Part shown: in pieces, positions 38,086 through 46,894 of the stretch | Layout of the letters: each line of letters starts with the position of its first letter | Position numbering within the stretch: the stretch's first letter is position 1 | Origin: Rhodovulum visakhapatnamense | GTDB lineage: Bacteria; Pseudomonadota; Alphaproteobacteria; Rhodobacterales; Rhodobacteraceae | Direction: 5' to 3' | DNA: 64,000 nucleotides | Assembly: GCF_004365965.1 (NCBI RefSeq) | Contig: NZ_SOEB01000005.1 | Coordinates: 160,995-224,994 of the forward strand | Program-made: the position numbers and the translations under genes | The notes under the pieces: model-generated | Databases searched by the model: none | The model's input: the letters and a program-made list of their open reading frames with translations, nothing else | Told to the model about the DNA's origin: nothing

Positions 38086-39113
38086 CAGGACGACTTGGGC
38101 TCGGTATCGTTGATCTCGACGGTCAAGCTGCCAGCCTTGATCGCGGCCTCGCGCTCGGCCACAAGATCCAGCGCCGATTGCGGCACCTTGCCCGCGAAGG
38201 TCCCGAGCGGCGCCAGCGAACAGCCGCCTTCCTTCATGAAGGAATAGGCCCCGTAATCGGCGGCCTCGAACGTCCCCGCCGCGACGCGGTCGAGCGCGGC
38301 CTGCAGGGTCGGCCCGAAATGCCAGAGCGCCGAGGCGACCACGGTGTCGGGATAGTCGGCCTGGGTGTCGATGACATTGCCGATGGCCAGCACGCCCTTT
38401 TCCTGCGCCGCGTCCGACACGCCGAAGCGTTCGGCATATAGCAGGTCGGCGCCGTTCTCGATCATCGCAAAGGCGGTTTCCTTGGCCTTCGGCGGGTCGA
38501 ACCAGGACCCGATGAAGCTGACCTGGAAAGTGGCGTCGGGCTTGACCTCGCGCACGCCCGCCATGAAGGCATGCATCAGCCGGTTCACCTCGGGGATCGG
38601 GAAGCCGCCCACCATGCCGATATTGCCGGTCTTGGTCATCGCCCCCGCGACGATGCCCGAGAGATACGAGGCGTCCTGGATATAGTTGTCGAACACCGCG
38701 AGATTCGGATAGGCGTCGTCCGGCGGGAAGGACGACCCCAGCAGGAACGCCGTCTCGGGATAGTCCAGCACGACCTCGCGGGCCTCCTGTTCGACCCCGA
38801 AGATCTCTCCCATGATCAGCTGAACGCCGGATTCGGCGTATTCACGCATCACCCGAGGATAGTCGGTATTGGCGGTGTTCTCGCTGAAGGTGTAGTCGAT
38901 CAGCCCGGCTGCCTTTGCGGCCTCGGCGGCCTTGTGCAGCCGGCTCACCCATTGCTGTTCGACCGGAACCGTGTAGATGCCGGCCACGCTGATCGGCTCG
39001 GCCGCCAGTCCGCGCCGCGGCCAAAGACCCATCCCCGCCGCCGCAACCGCCCCGGCGCTGCCAAGCAGCATCCCACGCCGCCCGATCGCGATCCCGTCCC
39101 GCGTTTTCGCCAT
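38085..39113 (-). CDS. BMP-family nucleoside-binding protein
   Basis: A 342-residue substrate-binding protein of the BmpA/PnrA type, exported to the periplasm. It has a twin-arginine-like start (IGRRGMLLGSAGAVAAAGM) with a predicted cleavage after LAA at about residue 38. Family segments such as VGGFPIPEVNRLMHAFMAGV and GADLLYAERFGV are present. The start MAKTRDG has GGGGAAG upstream; it is the first gene of the five-gene uptake operon. Purine nucleosides or related bases are the expected ligands. Confidence 0.9.
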   Translation of the reverse strand: MAKTRDGIAIGRRGMLLGSAGAVAAAGMGLWPRRGLAAEPISVAGIYTVPVEQQWVSRLHKAAEAAKAAGLIDYTFSENTANTDYPRVMREYAESGVQLIMGEIFGVEQEAREVVLDYPETAFLLGSSFPPDDAYPNLAVFDNYIQDASYLSGIVAGAMTKTGNIGMVGGFPIPEVNRLMHAFMAGVREVKPDATFQVSFIGSWFDPPKAKETAFAMIENGADLLYAERFGVSDAAQEKGVLAIGNVIDTQADYPDTVVASALWHFGPTLQAALDRVAAGTFEAADYGAYSFMKEGGCSLAPLGTFAGKVPQSALDLVAEREAAIKAGSLTVEINDTEPKSS

Positions 39114-39278
39114 TCGATCTTCCCCTGTACCTGAATCCCCGTCACTGGCGGCATTCGGCGCCATCGGACGGGGTTTTTGAACGGGCCGAGAGTGGCACGG
39201 GCGCCCGGCGAAGGGAAGTCCGCTCGTTTCCCGGGCAGCCCTGCGCCGACTGCCCGCCGGATAGGCAGCGCCGGGCGG

Positions 39279-40037
39279 TCAGATCGACCCGGCCTCGACC
39301 ATGTAATTGCTGGCGCTGCACATGGCGGCATCGTCCGAACTCAGGAACACGACCATCCGCGCCACATAGACCGGGTCGATCAGGTCGGGCAGGCACTGCC
39401 GCCTGCGATGCTGTTCCAGCTTCTCGGGCGTGACCCAAAGGGCCTTCTGCCGCTCGGTCATGATCCAGCCGGGGACCACTGTATTGACCCGGATGCGGTG
39501 CGGGCCGAGATCGCGCGCCAGGGTCCGGGTCAGCCCGTGCACCGCGGCCTTGGCGGTGGCATAGGCGGGAAAGCCGCCCACCGCCTCCATCCAGGAATTC
39601 GAGGCAAGGTTGACGATGGCCCCGCCGCCCGCCGCGATCATGTCCGGGGCCACGGCCTGGATCGCGAAGAACATGTGGCGCAGGTTGGTGGCCATGCGCT
39701 CGTCCCAGTAGTCGGGCGTGACCCCGGCCCAGTCGTGACGGTCGTCGCGGGCGGCATTGTTGACCAGCACCTCGGCCGGACCGATCCGGGTCTTCAGCGC
39801 GGCGAAAGCGTCCCTGAGCGCCGCGATGTCGCGCAGATCGCAGGTCTCGTGATGAACCTCGCCGCCCAACCGGTCGCAAAGCGCTCTGGCCGCCGCGCCG
39901 TCCAGATCGACAAATCCCACCCGCGCGCCCTGCGCCGCGAAGGCCGCGACGATCTCGGAGCCGATGCCCGAGGCGCCGCCGGTCACATAGACCCGGCGCC
40001 CCCTGAGACTGGGGTAGATGGCGAAATCGCGGGTCAT
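39279..40037 (-). CDS. SDR-family dehydrogenase, D-xylose 1-dehydrogenase-like
   Basis: A 252-residue classical short-chain dehydrogenase. NAD-binding TGGASGIGSEI and NNAARDDRH are present, with catalytic Ser in NLASNSW and YATAK (Tyr-x3-Lys). The segments IYPSLRGRRV, DDRHDWAGVTPDYWDERM and NLRHMFFAIQAVAPDM closely recall the Caulobacter NAD-dependent xylose dehydrogenase, so a sugar 1-dehydrogenase is likely; no other pentose gene is nearby. GGAGG precedes the start used (MTRDFAIYP). Confidence 0.85.
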   Translation of the reverse strand: MTRDFAIYPSLRGRRVYVTGGASGIGSEIVAAFAAQGARVGFVDLDGAAARALCDRLGGEVHHETCDLRDIAALRDAFAALKTRIGPAEVLVNNAARDDRHDWAGVTPDYWDERMATNLRHMFFAIQAVAPDMIAAGGGAIVNLASNSWMEAVGGFPAYATAKAAVHGLTRTLARDLGPHRIRVNTVVPGWIMTERQKALWVTPEKLEQHRRRQCLPDLIDPVYVARMVVFLSSDDAAMCSASNYMVEAGSI

Positions 40038-40317
40038 GTCTGTCCTCCCTGCCCCTGCGCTTGGGCCGCCATTGTCGAAGCGCATGCGCCTGCGTCAAGC
40101 GGCCGATTCGGCATAGGGGAACGGGTCCGGCCGCGTCCGGCGGGTCAAAGCAGGGCATTTTCCGGGCACATGACAGGAATTGCGGCAGATCCGCAGCGAC
40201 GACGCGGCGATCCGATGCGCCTGTTGCAAGGGCTGCATGGCGGCAATTCCGGGTCGTCGATTGCGCGCGCGCGGAATTTCCATAGATGTCGGGCGCGCAC
40301 GAACAGAGGATATTCCC

Positions 40318-40530
40318 ATGACCAGCCTGACCCGGGCCGCGCCGAATTCGGCCCTTTCCTTCCGCCTTTCGGCCCTCGCCGAGACCCTTCTGCGGATCGG
40401 CCGCCGCAGCAGCCTCCGCCGCCAGACCGTTCGCGAGCTTTCGGCCCTGTCCGACCGCGACCTGAAAGATCTGGGCATCTTCCGCTGCGACATCCGCACG
40501 ATTGCCGCCGAGGCCGCCCGGAACGCCTGA
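40318..40530 (+). CDS. DUF1127 domain-containing small protein
   Basis: A 70-residue basic protein with the DUF1127 signature RRQTVRELSALSDRDLKDLGIFRCDI in its second half. It is the second DUF1127 member in the window, differing from the first in the N-terminal 30 residues. AGAGGA lies about 8 bases before the ATG. The 280 bases upstream hold no other gene. An RNA-related regulatory role is inferred from the family only. Confidence 0.8.
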   Translation: MTSLTRAAPNSALSFRLSALAETLLRIGRRSSLRRQTVRELSALSDRDLKDLGIFRCDIRTIAAEAARNA

Positions 40531-40603
40531 GGCGCGTTTGGATCGGCGTGGCCCACCCCGCCCCGATCCAGCCCCCCCCGCGCGACGCGGGTCCACAAGC
40601 CGC

Positions 40604-40632
40604 TTGACCCGATGAAGGACCTGACATACCTC
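40604..40632 (+). promoter_or_regulatory. candidate promoter of tRNA-Gly
   Basis: TTGACC, a 17-base spacer and TACCTC end 13 bases before the tRNA. The -35 fits the consensus well; the -10 is weak. Confidence 0.35.
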
Positions 40633-40645
40633 TGTCGGGCCTTTC

Positions 40646-40719
40646 GCGGGTATGGTGAAATGGTATCACACGAGCCTTCCAAGCTCTTGGCGCGGGTTCG
40701 ATTCCCGCTACCCGCTCCA
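40646..40719 (+). tRNA. tRNA-Gly (anticodon UCC)
   Basis: A complete cloverleaf: acceptor arms GCGGGTA and TACCCGC, D-loop GGTGAAATGGTATCAC, anticodon stem GAGC/GCTC with loop CTTCCAA (anticodon TCC), T-arm GCGGG-TTCGATT-CCCGC, discriminator T and encoded CCA. The following 289 bases up to the small XRE gene show no recognisable gene. Confidence 0.95.
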
Positions 40720-41008
40720 GGCAATTCCCCCGCTTGACGCAACAGGGCCATGCCTGGGACGGACGTGCGCTGTCGGCGCCTGCTTGCGGCACGAACCGGG
40801 TCCAGCCTTCGCGGCCCGCCAGCTCCTCGCCTCTTCCCCGACCTCACCGCGATACCCGGGGCACCGCAGGCCGACCGGCCGTCGGGTTCCTTGGGCGCTT
40901 GCGTCCGTGTCCTATCGCCTTTAGCCCTTTCGCTCAGGGAGAAAGACTGACCGCCCGGGATCGGGTCGGCAAGGTTTCGGCCATGGACAGCCACGAGAGG
41001 GGAGGCTC

Positions 41009-41335
41009 GTGCAGCAGATACTATTCCGCGAAGCATTCATCAGACGCCTGTCACGCTATCGGGTGACGGTTCCCAGGGGGTCAGAGGCCACCGGGGTCTC
41101 GAAAGGCATTCTCAAAAAGCTCAAACAGCGCGGCGTCGCGCCCACCAAAGTCGAGCCCACCGAAGCGGAAACCGCCGTGAAGATCGCCAGGTGTTTCGGC
41201 AAGACGGTCGAACAGTTTCTGGACAACGCTGACAGCCCGAAGGCCGAGGCCCTCCCTGGCAAGATCGGCCGGTTTGGCGATACAGGGAAAGAAAGGCTGG
41301 ACGGGCTGCCGGCGCGGCGGCGCCGCTCTGGCTGA
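41009..41335 (+). CDS. small XRE-like helix-turn-helix protein
   Basis: A 108-residue protein starting with GTG, six bases or so after GGGGAGG. A Cro/XRE-like fold is visible at about residues 12-72, including GVSKGILKKLKQRG (recognition region) and AETAVKIARCFGKTVEQFLDN, a typical last-helix motif of XRE domains. The C-terminal 35 residues are polar and basic. It lies just before the two-component genes on the same strand with a 69-base gap; whether it belongs to that system is unclear. Confidence 0.7.
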   Translation: MQQILFREAFIRRLSRYRVTVPRGSEATGVSKGILKKLKQRGVAPTKVEPTEAETAVKIARCFGKTVEQFLDNADSPKAEALPGKIGRFGDTGKERLDGLPARRRRSG

Positions 41336-41404
41336 GGCATCCCGCTGGCCGGTCGGCGGCACGGGCATCGGCACATATGAAACGGGTTTCGAAAAGCGGA
41401 TCGG

Positions 41405-42757
41405 ATGTCAGAAAATCGGGAAGAAACCGCAAGCCTCCTGAGCACGGCCAGCATCCTGATCGTCGATGACGAACCCGGGATGCGGCACTTTCTGGTCAAG
41501 ACGCTGCGCCCGCTTTGCCGCGCCGTGGACGAGGCGCCCGACACCGAGGCGGCCGAACGGCTGCTGGCCGCCCGGCAGTATGACGTGATGGTCCTCGACA
41601 ACCTGATGCCCGGCAGAAAGGGCCTCGACTGGCTGCAGACCCAGCGCGACCGGGGCGGATTCACCGATACCATCATGATCACCGCCTATGCCGACCTGCA
41701 GACCGCCATCGAGGCCATGCGCGCCGGGGTTTCCAATTTTCTTCTGAAACCTTTCCGGTCGAACCAGATCCTGAACGCGGTCGGCCGCTGTCTGGAACTG
41801 GCAAGGCTGAAACGCGAGAATTTCCTTTTGCGCCGCGAGCTTGAAACCGGTGCCTCCGGGACCCGCCGCCGCGAGTTGATCGGCCAGTCGCCCGCCATCG
41901 CCGAGGTGCGCCAGATCCTCGAGCGCGTCGCGCCGCTTTCGACTCCGGTGCTGATCCTGGGCGCATCCGGGTCGGGCAAGGAGGTCGCGGCGCGGCATAT
42001 CCATTGCCATTCCGGCCGCAGCGGCGCCCCTTTCGTGGCGATCCAGTGCGGCGCGATCCCCGCCGACATGATCGAATACGAACTGTTCGGCCATGCCGCG
42101 GGCGCCTTTCCCGGCGCACGGTCGGGGCGCGAGGGGCTGCTGGCCTCGGCCTCGGGGGGCACGGTCTTTCTGGACGATGTCAGCGAACTGGGCGCCAATG
42201 CCCAGACAGCGCTGCTTCGGGTTCTCGAAGACGGCGTCATCCGCCCCATCGGCACCGAGCGCGACATACAGCTTCAGCTGCGCTTCGTGATCGCCTCGAC
42301 CAAACCGCTGCAAAAGGAAGTGCAGGAGGGGCGGTTCCGCGAGGATCTGCTGTTCCGCATCAATGTGGTCGAAGTCCGGATGCCCGCCCTGAAAGAGCGG
42401 AGCTCGGACATTCTGGAGCTGGCCGAGCTTTTTCAGTCCGAACTGTCGGCCGCGCTGAACCTGCCCCGGCTTGACATGACCTCGTCCGTGCGGTCGGCCA
42501 TGCTGCGCCACGACTGGCCGGGCAACATCCGGGAATTGCAGAATTTCATCGAACGCGCGCTGATCTTCGGGCGCTTTCCGGTCGAAACCCTGGGGCCGCC
42601 GCAGACCGGCACCGAGATCACGCCCCTGGAAGACATCGAGCGGCGCGAGATCCTGCGGGCGCTCGAGGCGCTGGACGGCAACCGGTCCGAGGCGGCGCGC
42701 CGCCTGGGGGTCTCGCGCAAAACCATCGACCGGAAATGCGCGGCCTGGGGCCTTTAG
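41405..42757 (+). CDS. sigma-54-type response regulator with GAFPGA loop
   Basis: A 450-residue NtrC-family regulator. It has a receiver domain (about 15-130, Asp65 in VMVLDNLMPG), an AAA+ domain (about 155-385) with Walker A GASGSGKE and Walker B GGTVFLDD, and a C-terminal Fis-type helix-turn-helix (NRSEAARRLGVSRKTIDRKC). The sigma-54-contacting loop reads GAFPGA at residues 233-238 in place of GAFTGA. It is followed after 3 bases by its partner sensor kinase, and both precede an MFS transporter gene with a good -24/-12 promoter, its likely target. Confidence 0.92.
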   Translation: MSENREETASLLSTASILIVDDEPGMRHFLVKTLRPLCRAVDEAPDTEAAERLLAARQYDVMVLDNLMPGRKGLDWLQTQRDRGGFTDTIMITAYADLQTAIEAMRAGVSNFLLKPFRSNQILNAVGRCLELARLKRENFLLRRELETGASGTRRRELIGQSPAIAEVRQILERVAPLSTPVLILGASGSGKEVAARHIHCHSGRSGAPFVAIQCGAIPADMIEYELFGHAAGAFPGARSGREGLLASASGGTVFLDDVSELGANAQTALLRVLEDGVIRPIGTERDIQLQLRFVIASTKPLQKEVQEGRFREDLLFRINVVEVRMPALKERSSDILELAELFQSELSAALNLPRLDMTSSVRSAMLRHDWPGNIRELQNFIERALIFGRFPVETLGPPQTGTEITPLEDIERREILRALEALDGNRSEAARRLGVSRKTIDRKCAAWGL

Positions 42758-42760
42758 CCG

Positions 42761-44713
42761 ATGCCACGCCTGCCCGGCATCCTCCGTTCGGTCAGGGTCC
42801 GCCTGCTGGTGATCGCGCTCTTGCCGATGCTGGTGCTTCTGCCGGTCATGCTGGGCGGCGCGATGTGGCGCTGGTCGGCCAAGATCGACAACCTGCTCGT
42901 GACCAAGGTCACCGGCGATCTGACCATCGCCGACCAGTACCTTGCCCGGTTGATCGAGATGTCGGGAGAGCGGGTGGACGCGGTCGCCCGGTCGGTCGAT
43001 CTGCGCGAGGCAATCGGGGCCGGGCGACAGGCGGTCTATCTGGAAGGCGAACGCCAGCGGCTGGGGCTCGACTTCCTGCGCATCGCCGCGCCGCGGCCCC
43101 GGGAACGGGCCTGGCCGGTGATTGCCGCAGCCCTCGACGGCCAGCGGCAAAGCGCGATCGACATTTTCGACGCAGATCAGCTTGAGGCCCTCGCGACCGG
43201 GCTGGCCGAGCGCGCGGAAATCGCCCTGGTGACGACCCGCGCGGCGGTTCCGACGGACCGCACCGACGAGACGCGCGGGATGATCATCCACTCGGCCGCG
43301 CCGCTGGTGCTGCCCGATGGCACGCGGGTCGCGCTGGTGGGGGGCCGGCTGCTGAACCGGAACCTCGATTTCATCGACACGATCAATGCGCTGGTCTATC
43401 GCGACCGGAGTCTGCCCGCTGGCAGCCAGGGCACCGCCACGCTGTTTCTCGACGATGTGCGCGTCTCGACCAATGTGCGTCTGTTCGAGGCTGTCCGCGC
43501 CCTTGGCACGCGGGTCTCGGCCGAGGTGCGCGCGCAGGTGCTGGACGAGGGGCGGATCTGGCTCGACCGCGCCTTTGTCGTCAACGAGTGGTATATCTCG
43601 GCCTACGAGCCGATCCTCGACAGCTTCGGACGCCGGGTGGGAATGCTCTATGTCGGCTTTCTCGAAACCCCGTTCCGCGAGGCCAAGCGCACCTCGATCC
43701 TGGCACTCGGCGCGGCCTTCGTGCTGATCGCGCTGGTGTCGGTCCCGGTCTTCCTGCGCTGGGCACGCCACATCTTCCGGCCCCTCGAGGGCATGACCCG
43801 CACCATCGCGCAGGTCGAGGCCGGAGACCTGGCGGCGCGCAACCACCCGCCTGAAGCGGGTGGCGAGATCGCCCAGCTCGCCCGCCATTTCGACAGCTTG
43901 CTCGACCGCCTGCAGGCGCGCGACCGCGAACTGCGCAGCTGGGCCGAAAGCCTCGAGACCCGGGTCGAGGAGCGCACGCGCGACCTGCGCGCCGCCAATC
44001 TGCGGCTCGAACGGACCACCGAACGGCTGATCATGTCCGAGAAGCTGGCCGCGGTGGGCGAGATCACCGCCTCGGTCGCGCATGAGATCAACAACCCGGT
44101 CGCGGTGATCCAGGGCAATCTGGACCTTGCGCGCAGCACACTGGGCGCCGAGGCCGACAAGGTCGCCGAGGAATTCGCGCTGATCGACGATCAGGTCTAC
44201 CGGATCGGCGTCATCGTCTCGAAGCTGCTGCAATTCGCCCGTCCCGAGGATTATTCCGGTTCGGCCGATCTGATCGCACCCGCCGAGGTGGTGAAGGACT
44301 GTCTGGTGCTGACCCGCCATCAGGTTCAGGCAGCCGGGATCGTGTGCGAGGTCAGGGCCGAGGGCACGGGAACCGTCGCGGTGTCCCGCACCGAATTGCA
44401 GCAGGTCATCGTGAACCTCATCCTGAACGCGGTCCATGCCATGCCCGATGGCGGCAGCCTGAGGGTGGTCGCAAATGACTGCAAGGACGGGGTCGAGGTG
44501 ACGGTAGAAGACAGCGGGACCGGTATCGCCCCCGAGGTCCTGCCCCGGATCTTCGATCCGTTCTTCACGACGAAACAGGCGCAGGGCACCGGGCTTGGCC
44601 TGTCGATCAGCCAGCAGATCGTGAGTCGGGCCGGCGGCCGGATCACCGCCGCGTCGATCCCCGGGCAGGGAAGCCGGTTCCGGGTTTTCCTGCCCTCCGC
44701 CCAGAAAACGTGA
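42761..44713 (+). CDS. membrane sensor histidine kinase
   Basis: A 650-residue kinase with an N-terminal membrane segment (about 13-37), a large periplasmic Cache-like sensor domain (about 40-310), a second membrane segment (about 313-332), a HAMP domain, a coiled-coil-like linker (DRLQARDRELRSWAES), the phospho-acceptor His441 (SVAHEINNPVAV) and a HATPase domain (NLILNAVHAM, VEDSGTG, GTGLGLSI). It is paired with the preceding response regulator. The sensed molecule is probably the substrate of the downstream transporter, a small carboxylate. Confidence 0.9.
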   Translation: MPRLPGILRSVRVRLLVIALLPMLVLLPVMLGGAMWRWSAKIDNLLVTKVTGDLTIADQYLARLIEMSGERVDAVARSVDLREAIGAGRQAVYLEGERQRLGLDFLRIAAPRPRERAWPVIAAALDGQRQSAIDIFDADQLEALATGLAERAEIALVTTRAAVPTDRTDETRGMIIHSAAPLVLPDGTRVALVGGRLLNRNLDFIDTINALVYRDRSLPAGSQGTATLFLDDVRVSTNVRLFEAVRALGTRVSAEVRAQVLDEGRIWLDRAFVVNEWYISAYEPILDSFGRRVGMLYVGFLETPFREAKRTSILALGAAFVLIALVSVPVFLRWARHIFRPLEGMTRTIAQVEAGDLAARNHPPEAGGEIAQLARHFDSLLDRLQARDRELRSWAESLETRVEERTRDLRAANLRLERTTERLIMSEKLAAVGEITASVAHEINNPVAVIQGNLDLARSTLGAEADKVAEEFALIDDQVYRIGVIVSKLLQFARPEDYSGSADLIAPAEVVKDCLVLTRHQVQAAGIVCEVRAEGTGTVAVSRTELQQVIVNLILNAVHAMPDGGSLRVVANDCKDGVEVTVEDSGTGIAPEVLPRIFDPFFTTKQAQGTGLGLSISQQIVSRAGGRITAASIPGQGSRFRVFLPSAQKT

Positions 44714-44768
44714 CCGGTCCGGGTCCGGACAGGATGACGCAGTTTTCGGGTGCGATCGGGCAACCTCG

Positions 44769-44806
44769 GGACAAAATGTCCAACCGCAGGGGATGCGCCC
44801 CCTGCG
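44769..44806 (+). promoter_or_regulatory. two inverted repeats, candidate enhancer sites
   Basis: GGACA-AAA-TGTCC (44769-44781) and CGCAGGGG-N6-CCCCTGCG (44785-44806) lie about 65-100 bases upstream of the -24/-12 promoter, the usual place for NtrC-type activator sites. The second could also form an RNA hairpin, but no T run follows it. Confidence 0.5.
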
Positions 44807-44870
44807 AAAGCGACAAAAATTCCGACATCGCCTTGTTATAAATAAGAAATTCAGTTGACAGCACAAGCCC

Positions 44871-44888
44871 CTGGCTGGCTTTTTGCTG
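44871..44888 (+). promoter_or_regulatory. sigma-54 (-24/-12) promoter of the MFS transporter gene
   Basis: TGGCTG-GCTTT-TTGCT keeps the invariant GG-N10-GC spacing and matches the TGGCAC-N5-TTGCW consensus closely. It lies about 75 bases before the transporter start. A GCATGC-GACA-GCATGC repeat covers the expected transcription start just downstream. Confidence 0.75.
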
Positions 44889-44961
44889 ATGGCATGCGAC
44901 AGCATGCTGCCGGGGTGGCCTGGAGGAGACCGCCCGCGGCGCCAATCAAGGGAGGAACATC

Positions 44962-46683
44962 ATGAGCAACGCCTCAGGCGGCGCGCTTGGCTTCTTGCAC
45001 AAGAGCCATATCGTGGCCGAACCCGGTTTCAACCGCTGGCGCGTCCCGCCGGCATCCATCGCGATCCATCTTTGCATCGGCTCGGTCTATGCCTGGTCGG
45101 TCTTCAACCCGCCGCTGACCCGCGAACTGGGCGTCGTGACCTCGGGGGCCGATGACTGGACGCTTGGGTCCGTGGTCTGGATCTTCTCGGTCGCCATCGT
45201 CTTTCTGGGCCTTGCGGCCGCCTTCGCAGGCAAATGGCTCGAAGAGGTCGGCCCGCGCATGGTCGGCGTCGTCGCCGCGATCCTCTGGGGCGGCGGGTTC
45301 ATCATCGGCTCGTTCGGGATCTCGGCGCACCAGCTCTGGCTGGTCTATCTCGGCTATGGCGTGCTTGGCGGCTGCGGGCTGGGGCTGGGCTATGTCTCGC
45401 CGGTCTCGACCCTGATCCGCTGGTTCCCCGACCGGCGCGGCATGGCGACCGGCATGGCGATCATGGGCTTTGGCGGCGGCGCGATGATCGCGGCCCCGGT
45501 CAAGGGCTGGCTGCTCGACCTGTTCAAGCGGGCGCCAGACTATCTGGGGCCGCAGGACGCGGTGGCGACCGTCGTCGAGGGCGGCCGGATCTTCGCCGAA
45601 ACCGCCGCCGGCAAGGTCGAGGTGGTCGCGGCCTCGGCCAAGCAGGCCGCCGAATTCGGGGGCGAGGCAGGCCTTTACGTGGTCGGTACCGGGGCTACGG
45701 GGGCCGCGCAGACCTTCCTGACGCTGGGCATCGTCTATCTGGTCGTGATGATCTTCGCCGCCTTCCAGTACCGCGTCCCGGCCGAGGACTGGAAACCGGC
45801 CGGCTGGTCGCCGAAACCGGTGGCCTCGGGCATGGTGTCCCAGAACAACGTGCATATCGACCAGGCCCTGAAGACCCCGCAATTCTGGCAGATGTGGGTC
45901 ATGCTCTGCTTCAACGTGACGGCGGGAATCGGCGTGATCGGCGTCGCCAAGACGATGATGTCGGAGATCTTCGGCTCGGTGATGCCGCTGGTCGTCACCG
46001 CCGCCTTCGCCTCGACCTATGTGCTGATGATCTCGGTCTTCAACATGCTGGGGCGGTTCTTCTGGGCCTCGGCCTCGGACCATATCGGGCGCAAGGCGAC
46101 CTACATGTGCTTCTTCGTGCTGGGCACCGCGCTGTACCTGTCGATCCCCTATTTCGCATCGGCCGTGGCGACCAACCCGGCGATGATCTATCTGATCGGC
46201 TTCTATGCCGCGACGATGATCATCTTCTCGATGTATGGCGGCGGCTTTGCCACCATCCCCGCCTATCTGGCCGACATGTTCGGCACCATGCATGTGGGCG
46301 GCATCCACGGTCGGCTGCTGACGGCCTGGTCCACCGCGGGCGTGCTGGGGCCGCTGGCCATCACCTCGCTGAGGCAGATGTCGGTGACCAACGCCATCCA
46401 GGATCTGGCCGGCCGGGTCGATCCGGCGGCCTTTGCCCAGAAGTTCGGGGCGCCGCTTGCGCAACTCGATCAACTGGTGGCGGCCAAGACCGTGACCATC
46501 GCGGGGCTGATGGAAATCGCGCCGGCAGGCACCATCGATCCGACGCCCTCGCTTTACAACACGACGATGTATTGCATGGCGGCGCTTCTGGTCGTGGCCT
46601 TCTTCGCCAATCTCTTCATGCGGCCGGTGCGCGAACATCACCATCACGACGAACCGGAACTGAGGGCGATCCCGGTCGAATAA
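44962..46683 (+). CDS. OFA-family MFS transporter
   Basis: A 573-residue major-facilitator protein with about 12 membrane segments, of the oxalate/formate-antiporter-like (OFA) family: RWRVPPASIAIHLCIGSVYAWSVF, a typical start, and the cytoplasmic loop WFPDRRGMATGMAIMGFGGGA. A long polar insertion (about residues 195-235) separates segments 6 and 7, and the tail is His-rich (EHHHHDEP). GGGAGGA lies before the ATG. The upstream two-component system and sigma-54 promoter suggest induction by its substrate, probably a small carboxylate such as formate, oxalate, lactate or pyruvate. Confidence 0.88.
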   Translation: MSNASGGALGFLHKSHIVAEPGFNRWRVPPASIAIHLCIGSVYAWSVFNPPLTRELGVVTSGADDWTLGSVVWIFSVAIVFLGLAAAFAGKWLEEVGPRMVGVVAAILWGGGFIIGSFGISAHQLWLVYLGYGVLGGCGLGLGYVSPVSTLIRWFPDRRGMATGMAIMGFGGGAMIAAPVKGWLLDLFKRAPDYLGPQDAVATVVEGGRIFAETAAGKVEVVAASAKQAAEFGGEAGLYVVGTGATGAAQTFLTLGIVYLVVMIFAAFQYRVPAEDWKPAGWSPKPVASGMVSQNNVHIDQALKTPQFWQMWVMLCFNVTAGIGVIGVAKTMMSEIFGSVMPLVVTAAFASTYVLMISVFNMLGRFFWASASDHIGRKATYMCFFVLGTALYLSIPYFASAVATNPAMIYLIGFYAATMIIFSMYGGGFATIPAYLADMFGTMHVGGIHGRLLTAWSTAGVLGPLAITSLRQMSVTNAIQDLAGRVDPAAFAQKFGAPLAQLDQLVAAKTVTIAGLMEIAPAGTIDPTPSLYNTTMYCMAALLVVAFFANLFMRPVREHHHHDEPELRAIPVE

Positions 46684-46690
46684 GCGGAAC

Positions 46691-46720
46691 GCCCCGGTCC
46701 GCCTGCGGGCGGGCCGGGGC
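46691..46720 (+). terminator. hairpin after the MFS transporter gene
   Basis: A 13-bp stem (GCCCCGG-T-CCGCC / GGCGG-G-CCGGGGC, one G-T pair) with a TGCG loop begins 7 bases after the stop. It lacks a T run, so termination efficiency is uncertain. Confidence 0.6.
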
Positions 46721-46785
46721 GCGCGCGCCGCTGCCGGAACCTGCGACCGGATCTGGACGTGGGTCTTTCCACAGGCGCTGCTTTC

Positions 46786-46800
46786 TGATAATAACCGTCA
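46786..46800 (+). promoter_or_regulatory. candidate iron-responsive box TGA-N9-TCA
   Basis: TGA-TAATAACCG-TCA fits the TGA-N9-TCA pattern of RirA-type iron boxes in alphaproteobacteria and lies about 95 bases before hutW, in an AT-richer patch. Iron control of a heme-utilization gene would make sense, but the motif is short. Confidence 0.4.
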
Positions 46801-46894
46801 GGAATTGGCTGGCCTCACGTCCGGCCGCGCCCTTATCCGTCAGGCCCAAGCCGTCCGCCCGGTCCCCTGCGCTCATTGCCCATCAGAGGTGCAG

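Noticed and set aside
40646..41008. tRNA-Gly as an attachment site for an integrated island
   Set aside because: No integrase and no repeated tRNA 3' end was found downstream within the window.
41346..41361. A GG-N10-GC match (TGGCCGGTCGGCGGCA) before the response-regulator gene
   Set aside because: The -12 part lacks the TTGC pattern and such spacing arises often by chance in GC-rich DNA.
41408..44905. An 1165-codon minus-strand frame opposite the two-component genes
   Set aside because: Both plus-strand genes have intact domains and motifs; the long antisense frame has none.
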